This document shows positions 38,719 through 52,861 of a DNA stretch of 64,000 nucleotides, piece after piece. The notes beneath the pieces are model-generated. The model saw only the letters and a list, made by a program, of their open reading frames with translations, was not told the DNA's origin and ran no database searches. The stretch lies in NCBI GenBank assembly GCA_030674185.1, contig CM060312.1, forward strand, positions 23,999,961-24,063,960, in the 5' to 3' direction. A program made the position numbers and the translations under genes. Position 1 is the stretch's first letter; each line of letters starts with the position of its first letter. This stretch comes from Monoplex corrugatus. Taxonomy: Eukaryota; Mollusca; Gastropoda; Littorinimorpha; Ranellidae.

Positions 38719-41700
38719 GAGGGAGAGAGAAAGGGAGAGAGAAAGAGAGAGAGTGCTTGCACGCGTATTGTTTATGAATGCTTGTACTCATTTACATTGT
38801 TTTGCTCTTCATTATACTAAAGTTCCTTTTTTCAGTTCATGCTTGTTAGTGTCTGCTTTTACTTGACTAAAAAGTTTACTAAGTTTTGTATTCTGTAAAG
38901 TGCAGTTTTGCGCTTTAGAAATGAAATTATTATCATTAATTTATGAAATCATTATTACATATCTATACATGCACGAAATTCTCACCTTTGCCTCCGGCTG
39001 TTTGACCTTGGGCATGGGCTGAACAATGAACAAAACACAAGTCAATTCCTTTTCATTTCTAATGAAGCATGGAGGAAATCAAGAATAATGACACATAAAA
39101 GACAAAACTATCAATATCTCAATCAAAAAAGGAAAGGCATATCAGTCAGAAACGACTTTGCAAAATTAAAATCAAATGTTTTACTGACCCAGTCAAGTAT
39201 CATATTTGTACGTATATATATATATATATATATATACATACGTGTAGGCTTATATAAGCCTACTTATACTGAAAAAAACTACACCTAGCAAGTGCTCCAT
39301 GGCCTGACCATTTCCTAATGTTGAATACTGCATTGCGTTCCATGTCGAAACCCGGGACTGAACTCGGGATCTTTAATATGTTGCAAACACGTTACAACTG
39401 AAACACAACAATCCAGCAGCACAACATAACACAACACGACACGACACGACACGACACGACACAACTCAACTTGCCAGACTTTTCCTCAACACAACATCAC
39501 ACGCTACACCACACAACACCACACAACACATCATCACACATTATACCACACAACACAACATCACCACAACACAACACAACATCACACACTACACCACACA
39601 ACATCCACAACACACAATCACACACTACACCACACACACCATACACAACACATCACACCTACACCACACATCACACACAACACCACACAACACAACATCA
39701 CACACTACACACACAAACACAACACAACATCACACACAACACAACAACAACACAACACATCACACACAACACACCCACACATCACACACTACACACACAC
39801 ACACACACACACACACAACATCAAACACACACACACCAACAACACCACACCACACAACATCACACAAACACACACCATCACACACAACACCACACAACAC
39901 AACATCACAACACAACACCACACAACACAACACACACCAACACACACAACACACCACACACACACACAAAACACACCATACACACAACACACACACAACA
40001 CAACAACACAACACACCACACACACCACCAACACACACACATACACACACAAAACACAACATCACACACCAACCACCACAACACAACAACATCAACACTA
40101 CACCACACAACACATCACACCACACACAACACCACACCCACACCACAACACAACATCAACACACAACACGACAAAACACAACACAACATCACACACAACA
40201 CCCCACAACATCACACACTACACCACAACATCACACACAACACAACATCAAACACTACACCACACCACACAACACCACAACCACACAACATCACACACAA
40301 CACCACACCAAACACTACACCACACCACACACAACACCACACCACACCAAACACTACACAACACAACACCACACCACACAACATCAAACACCACACAACA
40401 CAACATCAAACACCACACCACACACACAACATCAAACACCACACCACACCACACCACACATCACACACCACACCACACAACACCACACCACACCACACCA
40501 CACAACACCACACCACACACACCACACCACACCACACCACACCACACAACACTACACAACACAACACAACACAACACACAACACCACACAACGTACCAGG
40601 TTCAAGCGCACTGCTTCGCTGTATGTCATTGGCCTCTTTTTCGGTCGTGTCTGAAATAGTCCCCATATTCAAACAGTTAGCAATGAAATGAAAGACATTC
40701 TGACAATCTCCCTTTCTGAAAAAAAAAAAAAAACACCAACCAAATAAAAAATGGAAAAAACCCAGAAACAAACAAGAAACGAATAAACCAAACCAACCAA
40801 CCAACCAACCAACCAAACAAAAAACAAAACAAAAACAAAACCAACAAACAAAATTAAATCGACTACGTTTTCTTGGCCGCCAACCCAAATCATTGCACCA
40901 CTGATAAACAGACACAAGTGCCATCAACACTGTTGATTCTTAAGTTTATAAAGACAATGGGGTCTTTTGATTTTTAAAGTTTTATTTCAACATCGCCAAA
41001 GATGTTATCAATAGAGAACTTTTTTTTTTTTACAATGTCTTTGCACACAATCTATACAGACAATCGGTTCTTTTGAGTTTTTATTTTTGTTTCATCCAGC
41101 GTAATCTTGAGCATACAGTTGATTTTGAGTATACTCTGACGTAAAAGAAACTCTAGATAATTATAATAAAGCTTACGTGTAGCGAGGACAATGGTAGACT
41201 GTTACAACAGGGAAAACACAACTGAAATATATTGAAAAGTTTCCGAGATAATGCGAACACCTTCCTGAAAAAGTGCTGATTTGAGACACTTGCCTCAATT
41301 CAAGCCTTTTTCAGTTAAGATGTATATTGAAAAGTTTCCGAGACAGTGCAACACTTTCTGAAAAGTGCTGATTGAGACACTTGCCTCAATTCAGCCTTTT
41401 GTTAAGATGTTATGAAAGTTTCCGAGACAGTGAAAACACTTCCTGGAAAAGTGCTGATTGAGACACTTGCCTCAATCCCAAGCCTTTTTCAGGTAAGGTG
41501 TATATTGAAAAGTTTCGGAGACAGTGAAAACACTTTCCTGAAAAAGTGCTGATTTGAGACACTTGCCTCAATTCAAGCCTTTTTCGGTTAAGGTTTTGTC
41601 ACTGTCTCAGTGTTCGCACTTCTTACAATAATTGTATTCAAGCCTGCCTCCTCTCCCTAACAGCTTTGCCTGTCCAAGCTGGTTTCTGATCGTCATTGTT

Positions 41701-42068
41701 AGGGGTTGACACGTTCATGTTTACTTTGTTTGTTTTGAGTTTTAATTATTCTGTTTCATTTGTCAATACATATGTGTGAAGGGCAGCACTGACTAGCCGT
41801 AAGACAGGTCCAGCTGGGCCTAATACTAGTTGTTGTTTTTATTGTTGTTTAAAGCCCAGCCGACTGTGCACAGCCATGTCAAGGCTATAACCGTTTCAAA
41901 ACTTATAAAACTTCAACAGGAAAAAAAAAAAATTAAGTACACATATCAATGCATTCGCGCACAAATACTTATTGGCAGATTTGGGTGCAGCTCATTCGGA
42001 AATATCTCGAGAGTGATGAATCGCTCCTGATCAAACTTCAACACACACACACACGCACGCACACACAT

Positions 42069-42133
<65 letters not shown>

Positions 42134-42174
42134 TACACACACACACGCACGCACACACGCACACATACACATAC

Positions 42175-42220
<46 letters not shown>

Positions 42221-42327
42221 AGCACGCACACACACATACATATATACAAACATACACACAAACACACATTACATACACTCACACATACACTCAGACATAC
42301 ACCACATTCTTACATTCTTTCTCCCTG

Positions 42328-42386
<59 letters not shown>

Positions 42387-42444
42387 ACACCACACGCACA
42401 CCACACGCACGTACGCACACACACATTCTCTATGTGTCACACAC

Positions 42445-42479
<35 letters not shown>

Positions 42480-45400
42480 CACACACACACACACACACAC
42501 AGATGAGCACCTGCCTTCTGATCAAACTGCATCAGCTAGGGAAAAAATTGGGACAAACATGAGCGAACGAGCATGCTTGTGTGTGTATGTGTGTGTAGAC
42601 AATCTTTTAGTATTTTAAAACTCTCAGAGTGAAGGTTGTTGACAATTCAAAATAAATACATAAATCACAAAATATTTAAGCCACGCTCACCTCTTTGTCG
42701 GACGTCACCTTGGGCGATTTTTCGGACACCGGGATCTGAAATAGAAAGTAAAACGGGGATTGTTATTGTTTTGATTCCGCTTTTTGAGGTGTGTTTGTGT
42801 GTGTATTTTTTTTTCTTTCTTTTTCTTTTTTGTTGTTTTTTTCTTTTTTTTGTTTTGGTTTGTTGGCTGGTTGGTTGGTTGTTTTTTGTTGTTTGTTTGT
42901 TTTTGTTTTTTGTTTTGCTACCCAATATTTTTCGCCGTTTCGTCCCATGCCGCTCACCCTGCTCCTAAATTCAAGACAACCCAAATTCATTCTGTCGACG
43001 TTCCAGTGCCAATATACCGGTAAGAACCAACAATGTTAAATAAAGCCACTATCAGTCTACCCGTCGTAGAAAACACTGCACTGGGTCATGTCGGTGGAAT
43101 TCAACAGTGCTTCTTTTGATCCACTGCATTTAAAGACCGCGTATATTAACAGGACAGAGAGTTGGAAGATGTGCTTGCGACAACAAGGAATAGATGAAGG
43201 GCCATGATCGCCAACGCCATGTGGCACTTGACGATGATAATAATAAATCCTTTAGTTAACCAGAGTAGTCGCTCAGTCACGGAGCTATATAATTAGTGAG
43301 CCACCTTCCAGAGACGGCCACTACGTCCCTACAGCGACAGGTTCCACGAACCATTGACATGGAAGACCCAAACATCAATTTACTTCGGGCACGGAAGATG
43401 TAGGCAAGCAGGCAAAATGTCAGTACAATAAACAAGTGGAACGGCAACGTGTTTCTTAGCTGCAGCATAAAACTTACCCGTTCACTGCCCATCGTGATAC
43501 TCCCAATTAAAAACAAAACAAAACAAAAAAAGAAAAAACAAAAAAGGCCAGGTAGGACCTCAGGACCAGGCCAGCTCATGGGTTAGGTGCAGGCTTAAGG
43601 CTTGTGTCATGATCATTCTGTATCTTCTCCATCACTTGGCACATTATTATCATCATCATCATCATCATCATTATTATTATTGTTATTATTATTACTATTA
43701 TTATTATTAGTAGTAGTAGTAGTAGTGTAGTATCTTCTCTGTAACATGGTTTCAGTGGCGTTAATGCATATGGAATTCACTCTGAGCGTGGAGACATCTT
43801 GAGAAACTGAAATTGGTGGCGTCATCTTAGTTGTATTAAACATTTTTGTTTTTGTTTTTGTTCGTTCGTTTGTTTGTTTGTTCTGAAATTTTCTCATCAT
43901 ACGCTATCGTCCAAAGCATGAGCAGTGAATGGTTAGTGCTCAGATCATTCTGATGGTGTCAGCGTAATGTTTCACAGGTCCATTCCCTCTCCTCCCCCTT
44001 CCATGTCAAGACCTTGCCTACACATAAGGTTCTGTGCAGGCTTAAGGAGTCTGCCATAAATTGCTAGCAGCTTGGATGGATCGTTTATGGAATTGTCCAA
44101 ATATGAATAAATCTACTGTGAACAACTCTGAATTCAAAACACCTGGAAATTCTGATAGTTGCCTGGTGATCTGTCACAACCGTAGACTGATGGATCACCA
44201 AGGGTTGGCTTCATGACATCTACTGGTCATTTAGCTGTTGGCTTCAAGACATCTACTGGTCAGTTAGCTGTTGGCTTCATGACATCCACTGGTCATTTAG
44301 CTGTTGGCTTCATGACATCCACTGGCCATTTAGCTGTTGGCTTCATGACATTTTTTTGGGGTCATTTAGCTGTTGGCTTCATGACATCTACTGGTCATTT
44401 AGCTGATGGCTTCATGACATCTACTGGTCGTTTAGCTGATGGCGTCATGACATCTACTGGTCATTTAGCTGATGGCTTCATGACATCTACTGGTCATTTA
44501 GCTGATGGCTTCATGACATCTACTGGTCATTTAGCTGATGGCGTCATGACATCTACTGGTCATTTAGCTGTTGGCTTCATGACATCCACTGGTCATTTAG
44601 CTGTTGGCTTCATGACATCTACTGGTCATTTAGCTGTAGGTTTCATGACATCTACTGGTCAGCTGTTGGCTTCATGACATCTACTGGTCATTTAGCTGTT
44701 GGCATCATGACATCTACTGGTCAGTTAGCTGTTGGCATCATGACATCTACTGGTCAGTTAGCTGTTGGCATCATGACATCTACTGGTCAGTTAGCTGTTG
44801 GCATCATGACATCTACTGGTCATTTAGCTGTTGGCATCATGACATCTACTGGTCATTTAGCTGTTGGCTTCATGACATCTACTGGTCATTTAGCTGTTGG
44901 CTTCATAACATCTACTGGTCATTTAGCTGTTGGCTTCAAGACATCTACCGGTCATTTAGCTGTTGGCATCATGACATCTACTGGTCATTTAGCTGTTGGC
45001 TTCATGACATCTACTGGTCATTTAGCTGTTGGCGTCATGACATCTACTGGTCATTTAGCTCTTGGCTTCATGACATCTATTGGTCATTTAGCTGTTGGCG
45101 TCATGACATCTACTGGTCATTTAGCTGTAGGCTTCATGACATCCACTGGTCATTTAGCTCTTGGCGTCATGACATCTACTGGTCAGTTAGCTGTAGGCAT
45201 CATGACATCTACTGGTCAGTTAGCTGTTGGCTTCATGACATCCACTGGTCATTTAGCTCTTGGCTTCATGACATCTACTGGTCAGTTAGCTGTTGGCTTC
45301 ATGACATCCACTGGTCATTTAGCTGTTGGCTTCATGACATCCACTGGTCATTTAGCTGTTGGCTTCATGACATCTACTGGTCATTTAGCTGATGGTTTCA

Positions 45401-48400
45401 TGACATCTACTGGTCATTTAGCTGTTGGCTTCATGACATCTACTGGTCATTTAACTGATGGCGTCATGACATCTACTGGTCATTTAGCTGTAGGCTTCAT
45501 GACATCTACTGGTCATTTAGCTGATGGCGTCATGACATCTACTGGTCATTTAGCTGTAGGCGTCATGACATCTACTGGTCATTTAGCTGTAGGCGTCATG
45601 ACATCTACTGGTCAGTTAGCTGTAGGCGTCATGACATCTACTGGTCAGTTAGCTGTAGGCGTCATGACATCTACTGGTCATTTAGCTGATGGCGTCATGA
45701 CATCTACTGGTCATTTAGCTGTAGGCTTCATGACATCTACTGGTCATTTAACTGTTGGCTTCATGACATCTACTGGTCATTTAGCTGTAGGCATCATGAC
45801 ATCTACTGGTCATTTAGCTGTTGGCTTCATGACATCTACTGGTCATTTAGCTGTTGGCGTCATGACATCTACTGGTCATTTAGCTGATGGTTTCATGACA
45901 TCTACTGGTCATTTAGCTGATGGCTTCATGACATCTACTGGTCATTTAGCTGTAGGCTTCATGACATCTACTGGTCATTTAGCTGTAGGCTTCATGACAT
46001 CTACTGGTCATTTAGCTGTAGGCTTCATGACATCTACTGGTCATTTAGCTGTAGGCTTCATGACATCTACTGGTCATTTAGCTGTAGGCTTCATGACATC
46101 TACTGGTCATTTAGCTGTAGGCTTCATGACATCTACTGGTCATTTAGCTGTAGGCTTCATGACATCTACTGGTCATTTAGCTGTAGGCTTCATGACATCT
46201 ACTGGTCAGCTGTTGGCTTCATGACATCTACTGGTCATTTAGCTGTTGGCGTCATGACATCTACTGGTCATTTAGCTGTTGGCTTCATGACATCTATTGG
46301 TCATTTAGCTCTTGGCGTCATGACATCTACTGGTGGTCATTTAGCTGTTGGCTTCATGACATCTACTGGTCATTTAGCTGTAGGCTTCATGACATCTACT
46401 GGTCAGCTGTTGGCTTCATGACATCTACTGGTCATTTAGCTCTTGGCTTCATGACATCTACTGGTCATTTAGCTGTTGGCTTCATGACATCTACTGGTCA
46501 TTTAGCTCTTGGCTTCATGACATCTACTGGTCATTTAGCTGTTGGCTTCATGGCATCTACTGGTCATTTAGCTGTTGGCTTCATGACATCTACTGGTCAG
46601 CTGTTGGCTTCATGACATCTACTGGTCATTTAGCTGTTGGCTTCATGACATCTACTGGTCATTTAGCTGTTGGCTTCATGACATCTACTGGTCATTTAGC
46701 TGTAGGCTTCATGACATCTACTGGTCAGCTGTTGGCTTCATGACATCTACTGGTCATTTAGCTGTTGGCGTCATGACATCTACTGGTCATTTAGCTGTTG
46801 GCTTCATGACATCTACTGGTCATTTAGCTCTTGGCGTCATGACATCTACTGGTGGTCATTTAGCTGTTGGCTTCATGACATCTACTGGTCATTTAGCTGT
46901 AGGCTTCATGACATCTACTGGTCATTTAGCTGTTGGCTTCATGACATCTACCGGTCATTTAGCTGATGGCGTCATGACATCTACTGGTCATTTAACTGAT
47001 GGCTTCATGACATCTACTGGTCAGCTGTTGGCTTCATGACATCTACTGGTCATTTAGCTGTTGGCTTCATGACATCTACTGGTCATTTAGCTGTTGGCTT
47101 CATGACATCTACTGGTCATTTAGCTGTAGGCTTCATGACATCTACTGGTCAGCTGTTGGCTTCATGACATCTACTGGTCATTTAGCTGTTGGCGTCATGA
47201 CATCTACTGGTCATTTAGCTGTTGGCTTCATGACATCTACTGGTCAGCTGTTGGCGTCATGACATCTACTGGTCATTTAGCTGTTGGCGTCATGACATCT
47301 ACTGGTCATTTAGCTGTTGGCTTCATGACATCTACTGGTCATTTAGCTGTAGGCTTCATGACATCTACTGGTCATTTAGCTGTAGGCTTCATGACATCTA
47401 CCGGTCATTTAGCTGTTGGCTTCATGACATCTACTGGTCATTTAGCTGTTGGCGTCATGACATCTACTGGTCATTTAGCTGTAGGCTTCATGACATCTAC
47501 TGGTCAGCTGTTGGCTTCATGACATCTACTGGTCATTTAGCTGTAGGCTTCATGACATCTACTGGTCATTTAGCTGTTGGCTTCATGACATCTACTGGTC
47601 ATTTAGCTGTTGGCGTCATGACATCTACTGGTCATTTAGCTGTAGGCGTCATGACATCTACTGGTCATTTAGCTGTTGGCGTCATGACATCTACTGGTCA
47701 TTTAGCTGATGGCGTCATGACATCTACTGGTCATTTAGCTGTTGGCTTCATGGCATCTACTGGTCATTTAGCTGTTGGCGTCATGACATCTACTGGTCAT
47801 TTAGCTGATGGCGTCATGACATCTACTGGTCATTTAGCTGTAGGCTCATGACATCTACTGGTCATTTAGCTATTGGCGTCATGACATCTACTGGTCATTT
47901 AGCTGTTGGCTTCATGACATCTACTGGTCATTTAGCTGTTGGCTTCATGCATCTACTGGTCATTTAGCTGTTGGCTCATGACATCTATTGGTCATTTAGC
48001 TGTTGGCTTCATGCATCTACTGGTCATTTAGCTGTTGGCTTCATGACATCTACGGTCATTTAGCTGATGGCTCATGACATCTACTGGTCATTTAGCTGCT
48101 TGGATTCATGACAACTACTGGTCATTTAGCTGTTGGCTTCATGACATCTACTGGTGTCATTTAGCTGTTGGCTTCATGACATCCACTGGTCATTTAGCTA
48201 AGTTGACAGAGCCATATGCTCGTAATACAGGGGCTGCGAGTTCAACCCACGGGTTAGCCACGATGTTTTGTTTTATGGATCTATAGTTTATGTAGGCTGA
48301 CTGTTGATGAAAGTCGTGGTCTCGAGATATGATACTTTGAGTTCGATCCCAGCCTGCAGCATAAGAACCTGGCTGTTCGCTGCCCCCATCTTGTGCTTCG

Positions 48401-51400
48401 GTCATTGTGGTGGTGTCAGCTTAACCCTTTGACTCCCGCACCCTGTCCACCAGCATCTTGCATTGTCAACCTTACTAGCAAAGCAAAAACTTAACCCTTT
48501 CATTCCCTCACCCTATCCATCAGCTTCCAACAGGAAGCTGGTGGATAGGGTGAGGAATCAAGGGATTAAATTTTTGCAGTTGGTGGATAGGTTGCGGGAG
48601 TCAAAGGGTTAATCTTTCGCAGATCCTTTCCCTCCTCTCCCGATTTCAAGACCTTGCCAGCGCATGGGTATTGCGCGAGCTTAAGGAGTCTGCTAGGTAA
48701 TTACGTGTAGATTCGTGTGGAGAACGCATAAATTGTCCGAGTGCAATGAAACCCTCTTAAACAGACTGCAGACTTAGGACAGGTGTGTGTACATCGACAA
48801 ACTTTGCAATTTCAGTTTCAGTTTCTGAAGATAGCATTTCCGCGCTCGGAATAAATTCCAGCTACATTAACGCCACTGAAGCCATGTGACAGAGAAGAAG
48901 AAGAAGAAGAAGAAGAAGAAGAATGATGATAAATAGTAACGATGATGATGATGAAGTAACGATGATGATGACGATGATGATGATAAGAACAAGAATAAGA
49001 ATGAAAGATGTACAGAGTGCTTTATCCTGGGAAGCAAGCCTCAAAGCGCTTTGCACTTCACATATGGTAGGAAAAGTAGGCCTATCCATAAAGACGTAAA
49101 TCAACAAAAATCACGATAGATGTATTGTATGACCTAGACAAGAAAATAACAACAGGATCTGGACGCACATGATACGAGAAACTCCTATATAACGCATGGC
49201 CTACACCAACACACACACAACCATAGACAATATTCAATAGTCAGTTCAATGTTTCATAGATCCTTAAACAACCAAATTAGGCCATGGACGATAACAAATA
49301 AACGAAAATCCAATGGGATTAATACTGAACAGAAACAATTCACGACAGTCAAACAGAAAAAAAAAGTACATTTGAAACTATCTTACGACGTGATGCTCAA
49401 ATGTTCAGAAGGTAACTACACAACATTAGACAATTTGATTAATTCTGAGACCATTTCAATTGATCTAATTGACCTTCCAGACTGAAGTAACACAGTGACG
49501 TTAAATTAACTGACAAATGTTTTTGTGGATTAAATTTCAAGTGGTCAACATGGAATTTATAACATTCGATAATAAAAATCCAAAACAAGTGTGACTGCCC
49601 ACGTTCAAGCAAACAGAAAGTAGAAAACACACGAAAGAAGAATCAGAACGCGTATTTAATACAACAAGACAAGACAAGCGCAATTTTTTCGGCCAACTGG
49701 CTTTTGTCAAGCATAAGATCACAAACAAACAAACACCAGATACAAAAATTAGGAGAAAAAAACTGACACTTCCCTGCTGCTTAGTCCAGTGTGAGAAAAG
49801 ATTTGTCTTTTTCTCCTAATTTCTGAATCTGGTGTTTGTTTGTTTGTGATCTTACGCTTGACAAAGGCCAGTTGGCCGAAAATTTGCGCCTGTCTTGTCT
49901 AGTTGTATTAAACACCCGTTCTTATTCTTCTTTCGTGTTTTTTTCTGGTTCCTGTTTCGAAAATAAAGTGAAACTCATTGCTTAAAGCATTATCACAAAA
50001 CTGACATGGTATGACGTGAAGACACCTATGTAGACGTTGCACTTCGACCTAGGTGTTTAAATAGGAGTTAGATTGACGTGATGACGCCCAAGAAGGCGTA
50101 GCATTTTGATGTGCTGATGTCTATCCTTTAACGCGATGAAACCTATGTAGGGGTTACAGTTTAACGTGATGACATTGACTAGGCGTTACAGTTTAACGTG
50201 ATGACATTGACTAGACGTTACACTTTGACGTGATGACATTGACTAGGCGTCACACTTTGGACGTGATGACATTGACTAGGCGTCACACTTTGATGTGATG
50301 ACACCTAAGTAGGCGTCCACTTTGACGTGATGACACCTAAGTAGGCGTTACGCTTTGAAGTGATGACACTTCCTAGGCACTTATTGCTGTGACTGACACC
50401 TGAGTGAGGCGTTACACTTTGTCACACGTTAACAATTATTTGGTGAAACCGGGTAAACACTCACACATCATTCACCACTCCTAGTTTGCAGAATCTTCTT
50501 CGTTTTCAGCCCTAATATCTACACGCAGCAACTCCACAAATCTACAGCGACTTCTCTATCTGATCTTGACAGCAGGCTTACACTTTAATTCTTCCGATCA
50601 CTCTCCCTCTCTCTATCCACAGTCACGCTTTATTTATAACATCATGGAAAGTTCCACAATATTCTCGGCTTTTCCCTAGATTTTCAGCCAATCATAGCCA
50701 CATTCTCGAACCTTCCCTTTCTGGAATGTTCTGTAATTCTAGCCAGTCACTGTACAGGTTAAATTTGTTTACGATTTCCGGAACATTCTAGAAAGGTTAA
50801 GGTATTCTACATTTTTCTTGTCATTTCTATATTGTTCCAAAGGATTCTACATATTTCCATACAGCGAAATCAAATTTAAACATATATTTTTAGTGTTAGC
50901 ATAAACCAAAACAAACATTCTCGATTCATATTGAGTGAAACACAAACCAATCTTCAAGAACGAACAGCGGAAAATATCTGAATCGATAGACACATTTTGA
51001 CGTCACACTTCTCTTATCCGCCTTCGCATTTCACATTGAGTTTCTCTTTTTGGAATGTAACACACTTTGACGTGATGACACCTAAGTAGGCGTCACACTT
51101 TGACGTGATGACACCTAAGTAGACGGTACACTTTGACGTGATGACACCTAAACAGGCGTTACACTTTGACGTGATGAAACCTAAGTAGGCATTACACTTT
51201 CAAGTGATGACACCTAAGTAGGCGTTACACTTGGCCATGATGACACCTAAGTAGGCATTACACTTTGACGTGATGACACCTGAGTAGACGTTACACTTTG
51301 CCGTGATGACACCTAAGTAGGCGTTACGCTTTGACGTGATGCCGTTGACTGGACGTTACACTTTGCCGTGATGACACCTAAGTAGGCGTTACACTTTGAC

Positions 51401-52342
51401 GTGATGACACTGACTAGGTGTTACACTTTGCCGTAATGACACCTAAGTAGGCGTTACACTTTGACGTGATGACATTGACTAGGCGTTACACTTTGCCATG
51501 ATGACACCTGGATAGGCGTTACACTTTGCCATGATGACACCTGGTAGGCGTTACACTTTGTCATGATGACACCTGAGTAGGCGTTACGCTTTGACGTGAT
51601 GACACCTGAGTAGGCGTTACGCTTTGACGTGATGACACCTGAGTAGGCGTTACACTTTGACGTGACGACACCTAAGCAGTCGTTACACTTTGCCGTGATG
51701 ACACCTACATAGGCGTTACACTTTGACGTGATGACACCTAGGTAGCCGTTTTGCTTTGCCGTGACGCATCATACCTATGCGTGTCACAGCCAACGCCCTG
51801 AAACACGAGTGTCCTCCCGCTCCGTGTGCCACACAGTGACTAGTGCACATCTACATTTTCGATTTATGACTAGCGAACATCTATGACATCTATGACATTT
51901 ATGACCAGCGAACATCAGGTAGACCCCACGGAAAGATATTGGAAAGTCTTTCAGAGTGGCTGAAGACAGAGAGGGTGGAAGATATGCTTACGGCAACAAG
52001 GGACAGAAACAGATTGAAGGCCATGATCGCCAACGCCATGTGGCAAGGCACTTGATGATGATGATGAACATCTAAAATATTTTAGAGAGAGAGAGAGTGT
52101 GTGTGTGTGTATGTCTGAGAGAGAGAGGGGGGGGGAGAGAGAGAGGGAGAGAGAAAGGGACAGAGAGAGAGGAGAGAGAGGGAGGGAGGGAGACAGAGAG
52201 GGAGAGAGAGAGTGTGTGTGTGTGCATGCGAAGAGAGAGAGAGAAAGAGAGAGAGACAGACAGAGAGAGACAGAGACAGAGAATAAGGCAGACAGAGAGA
52301 CAGAGAGAGAGACAGACAGACAAAGAGAAAGAGAGAGAGAAT

Positions 52343-52415
<73 letters not shown>

Positions 52416-52784
52416 TTCATCGTGCCAGTATCCTTTTCCTGTTGTTTCCAGTGCACACCAAAAACTTGATAGCATTAAAATCAACGAATCCCACCACAGC
52501 GTTTAGTCCGACTCAAACAAGACATAAAACCGACACCCAACCAGCAAATCAACGTACAAAACGTACTCACCTTCACCTCGGACAGGCGTTTCACCCTCGT
52601 CCAGGCTGGTGTGGTTGGAGGCTGAACGAGAGCAAGAACAAACATGATAAATACAAACAAACTCGTGGATTTTTTTTTTTTACAAATTATATACATTCAC
52701 ACACTGACATACCTCCGCCCCCTCCTCCAAGGTTAGGGGCTGAAAGAGAATAGGAACAAACCTGATAAATGCAAATAAAATCAT

Positions 52785-52861
<77 letters not shown>

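Noticed and set aside
39471..40691. 406-codon His/Thr-rich open frame
   Set aside because: It is a by-product of the G-free CACAA array and runs antisense across a real exon.
43478..43499. A 22-nt exon-like segment on the minus strand with acceptor TTGGGAG and donor GGGTAAGT, containing an ATG
   Set aside because: Its length is not a multiple of three and would break the phase-0 series between exons 3 and 4. It may be a cryptic or alternative first exon, but I cannot support it.
44674..46224. 516-codon repeat protein [11 protein letters not shown]
   Set aside because: The unit length of 33 bp keeps the frame open automatically. Replacement differences are as common as silent ones and there is no promoter or terminal non-repeat domain.
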